DNA of 64,000 nucleotides, taken from contig CAWCKM010000042.1 of assembly GCA_963796125.1 (NCBI GenBank), forward strand, positions 19,869-83,868, read 5' to 3'. This DNA is from DASPRG01 sp963796125. GTDB lineage: Bacteria; Nitrospirota; Thermodesulfovibrionia; Thermodesulfovibrionales; SM23-35. Below, one piece after another: positions 55,215-64,000 of this stretch (the first letter of the stretch is position 1; the number at the start of each line of letters is the position of its first letter). A program made the translations under genes and the position numbers. The notes under the pieces were generated by a model, which did no database searches, was not told the DNA's origin, and worked only from the letters and a program-made list of their open reading frames with translations.

Positions 55215-55409
55215 ACAAAGTTTGCCATAGTTTACCCAGTTATATTCCTGAGTTTGACAGCACTGATCTTCCCAGTTTAAGTTGAAACGAATCAGAAACA
55301 ACCACGTGTAAACTATTTGTACAGATCTATCAAATCGAAACAAACTGAAATAACTGTATAAACTGAATGTAAACAGTGCAAACTATAAACTTGCTGCTGG
55401 AGGTTATAC

Positions 55410-57825
55410 ATGCCTGAGAAACTGAGTGTTGAAGAGCTTTATAAATGCTGTGATCCGGGTATTTTTACATTTCATACCACTGATGAACTGCCGATGTTTT
55501 ATGGGACGATAGGACAGGAAAGGGCATTAGATGCCCTTGATTTTGGCCTGAGCCTTGAAAGCACCGGGTTTAATATATTCCTTCTTGGTGAAAATGGCAC
55601 AGGCAGGATAACTACAATCAAATCAATTCTTATGCAGAAGGCAGTCAGTGAACCTGTTCCTCCTGACTGGTGCTATGTTTACAATTTCAAAGATCCTGAT
55701 GCTCCTATAGCTATCTCTCTTGAACCAGGAGAAGCCTTAGTTTTTCAGAAAGATATGGAAGAGCTCATTAAAACACTGAAAGTAGAAATTCCGAAGGTCT
55801 TTGATTCTAAAGAATATGAAAAACAGAGGAATAAACTGACAGAAGATGCTCAGAAGAAACAGAAAGATATTTTTGCAGCCCTTGAGGAAGAGGCCGAGGC
55901 GAAAGGTTTTTCCGTAAGAAAGACGGTCAGTGGCCTGATAATCATACCTGTAAAGAAGACAGGAGAACCGCTGACAGAAGAGGAATATGAATTACTCGAT
56001 GAAAAGACAAGGAAAAAGATAGATGAAATAGGGAAAACCCTTCAGGAGAAGTTAAATGACGCTGTGCATGTTGTGCGGGAGGCTGAAAAACTGGTAAAAG
56101 AGCAGGTTGCAAGACTTGAGAAAGAGGCAGCCCTCGCAGCAGTAGGCCACCTCATTGATGAACTCAAAGGCACAATACAAAAAACATGAGAAGATTATTA
56201 TCTATCTCGACGGTGTGAAGGAGAATATCCTGGAGAATCTCGATGATTTCAAGGTTCAGGAAGAGCAGGCTCCTGCTTTGCCCTTTATGAAGCTGCCGAA
56301 GACAGAACCGACCTTTACGAGGTATACCATCAATGTCCTTGTCAATAATAAAGATGCAAAGGGAGCGCCCTGTATATTTGAGAGCAATCCGACATATTTC
56401 AATCTTTTCGGGAGGATCGAACATAAATTTCAGTATGGCATTGCAATAACAGATTTCTCGATGGTTAAAGGAGGTTCGCTCCATAAGGCAAATGGCGGGT
56501 ATATAGTCATCGATGCCCTTGACCTGTTAAGGAACCTCTTTGCATATGATGCGTTGAAAAGGGCAATCCGAAACAAAGAAGTAAAGACAGAAGATGTCTG
56601 GGAACAGTACAGGCTGATTTCGACAACTACTCTGAAACCTGAAGCAATACCTCTCAATGTCAAAGTTATTCTTGTGGGCAACCCCTATCTCTACTATCTT
56701 CTCTATAATCTTGATGAGGAGTACAGAGAATTGTTTAAAGTTAAGGCTGATTTTGACAGCAGGATGGACAGAACAGATGAGAATATGCATAAGTATGCAT
56801 CGTTTGTTGCAATGCGGTGCAAGGAAGAAAAACTCCTTCCCTTTGACAGGACCGGTGTTGCAAAGGTAGTTGAGGTTGGATCAAGGCTTGCGGAACACCA
56901 AAACAAGCTGACTTCGAGGTTCAGTGAGATTGCCGATGTTATACGAGAGGCAAGCTACTGGGCATCAAAATCCAATGAAAGAATTGTGACCGAAGCTCAT
57001 GTCCAGAAGGCCATAGACGAAAGAGTTTACAGGACAAACAGGATTGAGGAACGATTGAGGGAAATGATCCTGGAAGGTACCCTCATTGTTGAGACAGAGG
57101 GGGAGAAGGTAGGACAGGTGAATGGCCTTGCTGTGCTTGATTTAGGGGACTACAGCTTTGGAAAGCCTTCGAGGATAACGGCAAAGACTTATGCCGGCAA
57201 GGCAGGAGTCGTGAATATCGAGAGAGAGACAAAGATGAGCGGCAAGATACACGAAAAGGCAATCCTCATACTGACAAACTATCTCGGTAGTAAGTATGCA
57301 ACAAAGAAACCGATAAGCCTTTCAGCTTCCATCACCTTTGAACAGCTTTACGATATGGTAGAAGGCGACAGTGCAACCTGTGCAGAGCTGTATGCGCTCC
57401 TGAGCAGTATTGCAGGTGTTCCCTTAAAACAAGGCATTTCTGTTACAGGCTCGATGGACCAGAACGGTGATGTGCAACCCGTTGGCGGGATCAATGAGAA
57501 GATTGAAGGGTTTTTTGACCTCTGCAAGTTCCGGAAATTTGATGGGAATCAAGGGGTAATTATCCCCAGAAGAAATATCAAGCATCTCATGATAAAGAAG
57601 GATGTAATGAATGCTATCAAAGAAGGAAAGTTTACTATCTATCCTATAGACAGGGTTGAAGAAGGGCTTGAGATCCTTACAGGTCATGCCTGCAGGCACT
57701 CTAAGGGAAGACGGGACATATCCTGAAGGAACGATCAATTATCTTGTTGTAAAGCGTCTCACGGAGATTTCAGAGGCAGTGAAGGAAAAGAAAGAGGAAG
57801 AAAAAGAGGAAAAGGAAAAAGAGTA
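55410..57825 (+). CDS. Lon-family ATP-dependent protease, AAA_32 type (frame-broken twice)
   Basis: About 804 residues when joined. The Walker A reads GENGTGRITT with Arg replacing Lys, as in LonB/LonC-like proteins. The proteolytic domain has Ser in VEGDSATCAELYALLS and Lys in GGINEKIEGFFDLCK. Breaks: near 56172 (CTCAAAGGCACAATAC) and 57683 (ACAGGTCATGCCTGC). Each is repaired by removing one base, giving ELKGQYKKHEKIIIYLDG and ILTGMPAGTLREDGTYPEGT. The acidic/basic tail EKKEEEKEEKEKE ends at 57825. It degrades misfolded or regulatory proteins. Confidence 0.88.
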
Positions 57826-57857
57826 ACACATTAAATCAATTTGCCATATATTTAAGG

Positions 57858-57880
57858 TAGGCCATAATTTTTCTGGCCTA
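57858..57880 (+). terminator. Possible terminator after the Lon-family gene
   Basis: TAGGCCA and TGGCCTA pair around a T-rich loop about 33 bases after the stop. The following T-run is short, so confidence is limited. Confidence 0.4.
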
Positions 57881-58340
57881 TGTGTTAATTAAAGGTTTTT
57901 AACAAGTTTGACATTTCCAAAAATAAGATTCTACCATGCATCAGTTTTACAGATGACGATTCAAAAAGTTTTAGTTAACGGCTTTTCCGATAAATCTGAA
58001 GCTTTCCTGAAAGGGGATAGGGAAAGTGGCGTTCTATCAGGTAAGAGATGGCCGAGCTGCCGAAGGGCAACCTTTTGGTAAGCTCGGTTTTTTATTAAGA
58101 AAGTTATTTTATCTATCAATTTTTTTCCTAATATGTAACCAATCTGTAAGTTTTATTGTGGTATCATTTGATCCAAAACTTGACTTTGAAGAAGATGACT
58201 CAAAAAAACAAAATCAAGTTGTTGCTAAAAAGGAAAGTTTAACTTGGAGGTGAAGAAGATTTCTCTGATAGTATTAGAATATTTCTGGCTGACTGCAAAG
58301 GATAATTTGTCAGTCACTTTTATTGAGGGAAGTAGCAAGT
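57881..58340 (+). other. Intergenic region with a structured leader-like RNA
   Basis: No convincing ORF. A G-rich, hairpin-prone stretch (about 57985-58050, including GGGGATAGGGAAAGTGGCG) is followed by a terminator hairpin, arranged like a riboswitch or attenuator upstream of the DUF2934 gene. The GCCGAGCTGCCGAAG end resembles the 3' end of some c-di-GMP-I RNAs, but the invariant core of that class is not visible, so no class is assigned. Confidence 0.35.
58052..58093 (+). terminator. Terminator/attenuator hairpin
   Basis: Outer stem CCGAGCT/AGCTCGG and inner stem CCGAAGG/CCTTTTGG with a GCAA loop, then six T. It lies about 250 bases upstream of the next ATG. Confidence 0.7.
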
Positions 58341-58532
58341 ATGAATGAAGGAAATTTGCATCAGGAAATTTTCAGAGTAGCGTATGACATCTATGAGAGG
58401 AGTGGTCGGATAAAAGGGCGTGACCTCGATAACTGGCTTGAAGCAGAAAGAATTGTGAAAGCTTTAAGAAAAATTGCAGGGGAGGATGGCCAGAAGATAT
58501 GTTTTTGTCAATGTCCCGATTGCAAGAAGTGA
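58341..58532 (+). CDS. DUF2934 family small protein
   Basis: 63 residues from ATG 58341. The core RVAYDIYERSGRIKGRDLDN-WLEAERIV matches the DUF2934 pattern of a helical A-Y-x-I-Y ... DWLxAE motif. The C-terminus carries CFCQCPDCKK, four closely spaced Cys that could bind a metal. Function unknown. A terminator-like hairpin and structured region lie upstream. Confidence 0.7.
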   Translation: MNEGNLHQEIFRVAYDIYERSGRIKGRDLDNWLEAERIVKALRKIAGEDGQKICFCQCPDCKK

Positions 58533-58585
58533 TGAGGAGGAGGAATATTCAAAGTGGGTGATTAATTTTTTAAAAAGGTAATTAT

Positions 58586-58720
58586 AGTGTACAGTCCCTA
58601 ACGAATCTGTACACTAATTTTTTGTGAATGTCGTGCAAACAGGCGGCATAGGTATATAGTGACAGTCCCTAACGGATCTATACATTATTTTTTCCGTCAT
58701 TGTCGTGCAAACGGGCGGCC
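58586..58720. repeat. Two tandem copies of a ~60-base hairpin element
   Basis: Each copy has ACAGTCCCTAACG.ATCT.TACA, a T-run, then TGTCGTGCAAAC.GGCGGC. In the first copy GTGTACAG and CTGTACAC pair and precede the T-run, so it could also terminate transcription. The copies differ at a few positions, so the duplication is not recent. Confidence 0.7.
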
Positions 58721-58791
58721 GACATAAATTCTCCTATCAATACCGATAGTACCAGAAAAACGCGAATCTTACAGGCGACATCATCAGCCTT

Positions 58792-59516
58792 TTACTTAAC
58801 AGAAAATGCAACAAATCCTAACCGGGCTGGAATAATAGTCCACAGGCGATCAAAGAATCTTGTCACATTAGCATATTCACTGGCAGGGACATAAATAATG
58901 TCTCCTTGACGGAGGGCAAGATTTTGAGTCATATCAATATTCTTGAAAACTTTTTCCATATCCACAGACCTGATAGGTTGGTTTCGGATTTGTCGGGCCG
59001 CCTCTGATCAGTAATACGTAGCTTGGCTTTGCATCCAACGTAAACCCTTCAGCTTCTGAAATTGCTTCAACTACGGTTTTGGGCCTATCGAGCTGGATAT
59101 ACTCCAGGTTTGTTTACCTCACCCAAGACAAAGAATTTCTGGCTTCCGATAGATGTTACAGCTACGCTGATTTGAGGATCGACAAAATATTTCAGTAAAC
59201 CTTCTCGCAGCTTGTCTCTAAGCTGATTTACACTGAGCCCTTGTGCACTTATCTCCCCAACTAATGGATACTGGATTTTCCCATCTGGCAGGATACGGAC
59301 CTTTCTGGTCATGTCATCGTGTCTATATACTGATATATCTAACTCATCTCCATAGCCGAGGATATATTCAGAAACCTCAATAGGAGGTATCTGCTGGGGT
59401 TCAACCGTTGCATTGCTTTTTATTAGTTCTTTGTTAGAAGAGCAGGCAAACAAGAGTAAGAACATAAAGAGAGGGAATATCAAGTATTTTATGACTGACG
59501 ATATCTTTCCTTGCAT
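58792..59516 (-). CDS. Polysaccharide export lipoprotein, Wza/KpsD-like (frame-broken twice)
   Basis: Lipoprotein signal (IFPLFMFLLLFACSSNKEL) with lipobox Cys. The poly_export domain starts YILGYGDELDISVYRHDDMT and has VRILPDGKIQYPLVGEISA. The SLBB-like part begins FVLGEVNKPGVY. One extra base near 59095 leads to QLDRPKTVVEAISEAEGFTL, a second near 58979 leads to IRSVDMEKVF and LRQGDIIYVPAS. Ends at 58792. It forms the outer-membrane exit of an exopolysaccharide. A glycosyltransferase gene lies nearby. Confidence 0.83.
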
Positions 59517-59616
59517 AGAAATAAAGTTTACTATATCTCATTTTAAATATGCAAAGCAAGGATAAAAGTAATCTTCGTAACTTTGTCAGTGAACGGTGAT
59601 CATTGCGAGTTCAATA

Positions 59617-59698
59617 AGATCTCCCCATACCCCTCTCATTCCAAAGAGGGGCTAATTATCTCACTCCCTTATGGAAAAGGGAGGGCAAGGAGGGATTA
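59617..59698. repeat. Intergenic CCCCTC/GAGGGG element
   Basis: CCCCTCTCATTCCAAAGAGG followed by GG, then CTCCCTTATGGAAAAGGGAG and GGCAAGGAGGG. Same G-rich family as at 52683. Confidence 0.65.
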
Positions 59699-59806
59699 TA
59701 ATAAGATATTAATCTTACACAATCTGGTTGCTCACCCTGAAGGGTTACGGATAATCTCTCAGTTGTTCCTGCTTTAGTCTTAGGCTATAATAATTCAGAT
59801 ATATTC

Positions 59807-60775
59807 ATGGAAAAACAGATTTCAATCGTCATTCCTACCTTTAACAGTGCGAAGGTGCTGAAGACATGTCTCGAATCTCTTATGAACCAGACTGTTGGGC
59901 GAGAGAAGTATGAGGTCATCGTGGTCGATGATGGTAGTACTGATGAGACAAAAGATATCGTGGCAAAATACCCGGTCAGGTATATCCATCAGCAGAATCG
60001 GGGACCTGCAGCAGCAAGAAACAATGGGGTGAACCATGCACAGGGAGAGATAGTGCTCTTCACTGATGCTGATTGTGATCCCGAACCAAATTGGATCGAG
60101 GAAATGATAAAGCCTCTGAATGATAATCAGGTTGTTGGGGTAAAGGGTGCATATAAAACCCGACAAAAAGAGCTTGTGGCCCGTCTTGTCCAGATTGAGT
60201 ATGAACACAAGTATGAAAGGATGAAGAAATTTAAATATATCGACTTCATCGATACCTATTCTGCAGGCTATCGAAGAGACGTATTTTTGAAATATGAAGG
60301 ATTTGATGAGAGATATCCCGGGGCGTCAGTAGAAGATCAGGAATTTTCTTTCCGGCTCGCCCGTGATGGATACAAAATGGTGTTTAACCCGGAGGCTGTC
60401 GTCTACCATAAGCACTCAGCCTGCCTCACTGGCTACCTCAGGAAAAAATATAAAATAGCCTTCTGGAAAGCCTTTCTTCTCAAGCGCCACCCTGAAAAGG
60501 TGAAAACTGATACCCACACACCACAATCTTTAAAGCTCCAGATGCTACTTGCTCTCGGTACAGTTCTCGGATTTGCCGGACCTTTATATTCAGCTCTGTA
60601 TTATGTTTCCGGTTTTTCACTTGCCCTGTTTCTTTTAAGCTGTATTCCTTTTTCCCTGTTTGCTCTTAAAAGAGACGTAACTGTTGCACTGGTTTCACCC
60701 GTTATTTTATTCCTGAGATCCCTGGCACTTTCACTCGGACTGGGTGTCGGGATGATAAAGCATTCCAATAAATGA
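59807..60775 (+). CDS. Family 2 glycosyltransferase
   Basis: 322 residues. GT-A fold motifs: SIVIPTFNSAKVLKTCLESL, VDDGSTDET, ARNNGVNHAQGEIVLFTDAD and the DxD-type DADCDP, then GASVEDQEFSFRLAR. The C-terminus has two or three membrane helices (MLLALGTVLGFAGPLYSALY, VALVSPVILFLRSLALSLGL). It transfers a nucleotide-sugar to a growing glycan at the membrane. It neighbours the polysaccharide export gene, suggesting a shared pathway. Confidence 0.9.
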   Translation: MEKQISIVIPTFNSAKVLKTCLESLMNQTVGREKYEVIVVDDGSTDETKDIVAKYPVRYIHQQNRGPAAARNNGVNHAQGEIVLFTDADCDPEPNWIEEMIKPLNDNQVVGVKGAYKTRQKELVARLVQIEYEHKYERMKKFKYIDFIDTYSAGYRRDVFLKYEGFDERYPGASVEDQEFSFRLARDGYKMVFNPEAVVYHKHSACLTGYLRKKYKIAFWKAFLLKRHPEKVKTDTHTPQSLKLQMLLALGTVLGFAGPLYSALYYVSGFSLALFLLSCIPFSLFALKRDVTVALVSPVILFLRSLALSLGLGVGMIKHSNK

Positions 60776-60787
60776 AGGATTAAGCAA

Positions 60788-60828
60788 GGATTCAATGAAG
60801 TCATTGCGAGACTTGAAAGGCGAAGCAA
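60788..60828. repeat. Partial TCATTGCGAG...CGAAGCAATCTC repeat
   Basis: GTCATTGCGAGACTTGAAAG followed by GCGAAGCAATCTC matches the half-site pattern of a MITE-like element widespread in environmental bacterial genomes. The second arm is not seen. Confidence 0.5.
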
Positions 60829-60923
60829 TCTCAAATCCATCAAGTTTGCGGAGAATACCTTTGCTAACACAATAGACTTGGTCTCATGGGGATCCCTGAA
60901 ACCCTCGAATTGACCACTACATA

Positions 60924-62430
60924 TTAACAGGTCTTGTCTTTGGTGAGTCCTGAGTCGCTTCCTTTAAGGAGATACTTGAAAAATGTTCTGGAAGCTTTGA
61001 CTATCCGTTTGGCCTCGGACGGATGCATTATGATCTGTGAAATCTTTGATAGGATATAAGCAGGTCTTAAATAAAATGACTTTCTGGCATGATCGCAGAA
61101 AGCAACGAGTTCCTGATTTGAAACCACAGGGGTTGAAACAATGCAGTTATGGAGACCACCTTCGGTTAGCCATTGAGCATAATCTGGTTGTTGTCAGGTA
61201 GCCGTGCTTTCTTGGCCCAATCGAATGCTTCGGTCCCGGGATAAACCATGAGAGGAAAGAATTGAGCTGTATCCGGCTTTAGTTTTTTGGCAAAATCAAG
61301 AGTCTCCTTCATTGTTTCCTTTCGTCTCACCGGGATTCCCGACCATGAAGCAGGCATGGACAAGGATCTTTGCTTTCCGTGCATTTTTCATAAATTCCCT
61401 GACCTGAGCAAGTTTTAATCTTTTATTGATGCCATCCAGTATCTGCTGATTTCCGCTCTCGACACCAATGCAGAGAAGCCTGCATCCTGCTTCTTTCATT
61501 ATCCTGAGTGTCTCGAAGTCTATGTCTGCACGTGAATTAGCTGTCCAGGGAAGGTTCAATTGTTCCTTGGCTAATAGTTGGCAAACCTTGCGGCAGTAAG
61601 CCCTGTTTACTGTAAAGGTGTCATCTTCAATAAAAACCTCTTTTACCTGGGGGAAATTCTCTTTTATGTAAACAAACTCAGCAACCACATTTTCAGGGGA
61701 ACGATGTCTGTACTGATGTCCATACATAACTTGAGGATATACACAGTACGTGCAGTGATGAGGGCATCCACGACCGGTGACAATGGTAATTTCAGGATAC
61801 TGGGTGATGGAATAGAAGTAGTTTTCAACTTTGAGGAACTTTTTATAAACTTCACTCACAAAAGGGAACTGGTCAAGGTCCGTAATAAATGGTCTTTCAG
61901 GGTTATGAATGATTTTCCCATCAGATCTAAAAGAAAGTCCGTCTATCTTTTTCAGGCTATCAGCATCGGGTCTGAAGTTTTTTGAAAGCATGTGAGCAAC
62001 ATTCAGGAGGGTTTCATCATATTCCTTTCGGGCTATGGCATCTACCCACGGATAGTTTTTAAGCGTTTCGTCTGCAGTTGCGGAAACATGGGTTCCCACC
62101 ATAACCAGGAAAACATCCGGCAAGGATTTCTTGATTTCTTCAGCAACCATAGCAGTCAGAATCTATACTTGGGGTAGATGTATCAATGACTACTATGGGT
62201 GGATTGAAAGCCTTTACTAAATCGAGTGTCTTTGGTAAATCGTAGCCTTCTGCTGGTGAGTCTATGAGATTGACCTCAAAGCCTTGCTTAAGCAAAAACC
62301 CTGCTGCATAGGCAAGCCATAAAGGATAATAGATGGTCCCGCTCTTTATCACCGCAGGGCTTCTCTGAGAGCGAGAAAACTTCGGCAGGAAGGGAGGGTT
62401 AAGGAATAATATCTTCAGATCAGTATTCAT
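60924..62430 (-). pseudogene. B12-binding radical SAM protein (four frame breaks)
   Basis: The cobalamin-binding domain starts KILFLNPPFLPKFSRSQRSP. After a break near 62152 the protein continues EEIKKSLPDVFLVMVGTHV. The radical SAM motif is GRGCPHHCTYCVYP (CxxxCxxC). Breaks near 61315, 61193 and 61180 restore LDFAKKLKPDTAQFFPLMVY, YLTTTDYAQWLTEGGLHNC and FYLRPAYILSKISQIIMHPS. Each break needs one base removed. About 500 residues. Such enzymes modify lipids, hopanoids or natural products. The substrate is unknown. It neighbours exopolysaccharide genes. Confidence 0.82.
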
Positions 62431-62585
62431 GTCGATTAAATCATTTGTTTACTTAAATATATCACAGATAACCTCTGGGGAGGAAGGACGATGCCTGGTT
62501 CAGGAGATCCGGAGAGTACAGCTACGTATCAAAAGGTCAATGACTTCTCTGTCGTTCGAATTCATTTGCCATTTTCAGTTAACAG

Positions 62586-63001
62586 CTACTTACATACCAT
62601 TTTATATAAACTCTCCAAAACTGATTCCGGACTGATACGACTCCATTCAGCATTAGTCTTACTATCAGACGAAATAACGGTTCCATCCTTGTTGTAATCA
62701 GTTATTGACGAGATACGGGAGGTTTTATCTTTGCAGTTAATTTCGTACGACTTTATCGAGTAACTTAAATTCTCATAATTCTTTCCGAATACTTCTTTCG
62801 CATTTTTTATCCCTTTCTCTGTATAAGCCCATTTTGTCGATACCTTGACAATATCCTGTGAGGCATGGGTTATCTCTTTGGTATCATAGTAAACAATAGC
62901 GCTGCCGGTTGAACGAACCTGTTTCCAATCTGCTCCCCACACTGCTGAATAGCCAAAAAGGATACTTATGCCAAGTAAAAGGATAGGGTCAATTCTTTCA
63001 T
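62586..63001 (-). CDS. Surface-adhesin protein E-like exported protein
   Basis: The ATG at 63001 overlaps the transposase stop as ATGA and has AAAGGAGA upstream. From it the frame reads MKELTL and then needs a shift (net -1 or two extra bases) to reach ILLLGISILFGYSAVWGA, a clear signal peptide. A TTG at 63020 gives the same mature protein without a shift. The mature part (WKQVRSTGSAIVYYDTKEIT ... KVSTKWAYTEKG ... SYEINCKDKTSRI) matches the surface-adhesin E domain, with Cys in the C-terminal half. Likely periplasmic or surface-located. Confidence 0.7.
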
Positions 63002-63978
63002 TTTGATAGTCTCCTTTCAATCCGATCTACTAATTGTTTTAATTTTCTGTCCTTTTCTATTTTTTCTCTTAATCGCTTTCTCCCCTGACTAACTGTGCTG
63101 TAATCCACTCCTATTAACTCACCAATATCTACTCCTTTTAATCCTCCTATCCGATATAATAAATCCATAACAATTTGTCTGATACTCCCTTTTTCTCTTT
63201 TTATCTCTTCTAAACCTTTGCCACTCTCTTTTTCAATAGTCTCTATAATTTTTTCTTTTGCCCTATACCTTCGTATTTCTCTAAGTGATGGACATTCTCT
63301 GTCCTTCTGTCTTTTTAATAATTCCTCTTTAACCCATCTTATGAATTCTTCTCCACCTATTATACTTTGACCGATTACTTTATCCCTTATTTCAAGCTTC
63401 TTAGATATATCATCATAAATCCTCTTTTTATATGCCAGCCTGCCCCTGTCGTTAGCCCCCCCATATTCTTCTAATACCATTGCATAGTCAACAAATTGTT
63501 CTCTTTCCCCTTTGTTGATATAACCGGGCAAACTACTCCACGTATAATTTCGTAGATGTTGTATCTTTTCTTCGTCTGTCTTTTGCTCCGTTACCTTTAT
63601 CCTAATGGGGTTCAGATGTATATATCTGGAAAGTATAGAGAGATAACTCTCTTTGTCTACTAAGATGCTTTTATATCTGCCTTGATACAGGTGTCCCACC
63701 CTGTTATGCCTGCGATTGTAATAGCCTGTATATGTGATATTGAAATGACGCATGAACTCTCCAAGGTTTCCAAGGGGAGTCTCTATTAACAGGTGAAAAT
63801 GGTTCTCCATGAGCATATAACTGAATATTTTGATGTTATAAATCTTTGATGAGTAGGCTAATATTTCAAGAAATCTCTTCCTGTCCCGATCATCTTTGAA
63901 TATCTCTTTCCTTTCATTACCCCTGCAGGTAACATGATAGACCGCTCCTGAATATTGTATCCTTAAAGGTCTTGCCAT
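62998..63978 (-). mobile_element. REP-associated tyrosine transposase (RAYT, Y1 family)
   Basis: 326 residues starting MARPLRIQYSGAVYHVTCRG, the family N-terminus. The HUH motif is in MENHFHLLIETP and the candidate catalytic Tyr is in YTGYYNRRHNRVGHLYQG. The C-terminal third holds a DnaA-like helix-turn-helix (VDIGELIGVDYSTVSQGRKRL), common in RAYTs. Such proteins mobilise short palindromic REP sequences as single strands. The gene overlaps the adhesin gene by ATGA. It could be the source of palindromic repeats in this genome, but no REP pair is seen at its own flanks here. Confidence 0.9.
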
Positions 63979-64000
63979 GAACATTCATAACATTTCTAAA

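Noticed and set aside
57985..58066. c-di-GMP-I (GEMM) or glycine riboswitch
   Set aside because: Short fragments look similar (GCCGAAGG, CAGGTAA), but the invariant core sequences are absent, so no class is claimed.
58026..58253. 75-residue ORF before the DUF2934 gene
   Set aside because: It covers the terminator hairpin and has no protein-like conservation pattern.
58586..58720. CRISPR array
   Set aside because: Only two diverged repeat units with no regular spacers and no cas genes in the window.

Overview
This is a 64 kb chromosomal window from a Gram-negative bacterium of moderate GC content. It encodes a TonB/BtuB outer-membrane uptake system, type IV pilin/GspG-like proteins, a polysaccharide export lipoprotein, a multihaem c-type cytochrome, F-type ATP synthase genes with separate b' and b subunits, many GAF/receiver/GGDEF signalling proteins, and tRNAs with encoded CCA ends. 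The gene set and protein flavour suggest Nitrospirota (Thermodesulfovibrionia-like) or a neighbouring lineage. That is inference, because no rRNA lies in the window.

Layout. 0-5 kb: end of plsY, a TPR membrane protein, a DUF4388/GspG-like fusion, queC, DUF1284 and UPF0158 proteins. 5-15 kb: a signalling island with a LuxR-type regulator, a PilZ protein, a histidine kinase with an NtrC-type sigma-54 activator, a receiver-like stub, a GAF-GGDEF diguanylate cyclase, a Crp/Fnr regulator, and a large GAF-kinase-GAF-HD-GYP protein whose catalytic domains look degenerate. 15-22 kb: a peptide ABC transporter whose ATPases (+) face its permeases (-), then uvrA. 22-27 kb: an MntA/HepT pair, four pilin-like genes, radC. 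27-31 kb: purH (cyclohydrolase half only), purD, purE, a DUF89 protein, an RRM protein, and a Sua5-type tRNA-modification gene. 31-37 kb: corrinoid uptake (btuF, btuC, btuD, cobalamin riboswitch, btuB, tonB). 37-46 kb: a lipase-like hydrolase, tRNA-Glu and tRNA-Lys, aconitase, lysine/meso-DAP genes lysA-dapF-dapA, biotin genes bioD and bioF. 46-53 kb: ATP synthase b', b, delta, alpha, gamma, beta, epsilon. 53-64 kb: tRNA methyltransferase, tetrahaem cytochrome, XerD-type recombinase, Lon-family protease, DUF2934 protein, polysaccharide export protein, glycosyltransferase, B12-binding radical SAM protein, surface-adhesin-E protein, and a REP-associated tyrosine transposase (RAYT).

Two cross-cutting signals are the main discoveries. 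First, short palindromic or tandem repeats sit inside conserved genes (queC, uvrA, btuF, dapF, bioD, dppF). Most keep the reading frame and add low-complexity residues to enzymes, and related G-rich elements lie between genes. Second, more than 30 reading-frame breaks occur in about 17 genes, on both strands. Nearly all require one EXTRA base, many beside a GGN or CTT codon. One is CTT-TGA, the core of the RF2 +1 frameshift site. Insertion-biased assembly error is the default explanation, but the one-sidedness and codon context deserve a check against raw reads. Frame-broken genes are reported as single loci with the break positions given.
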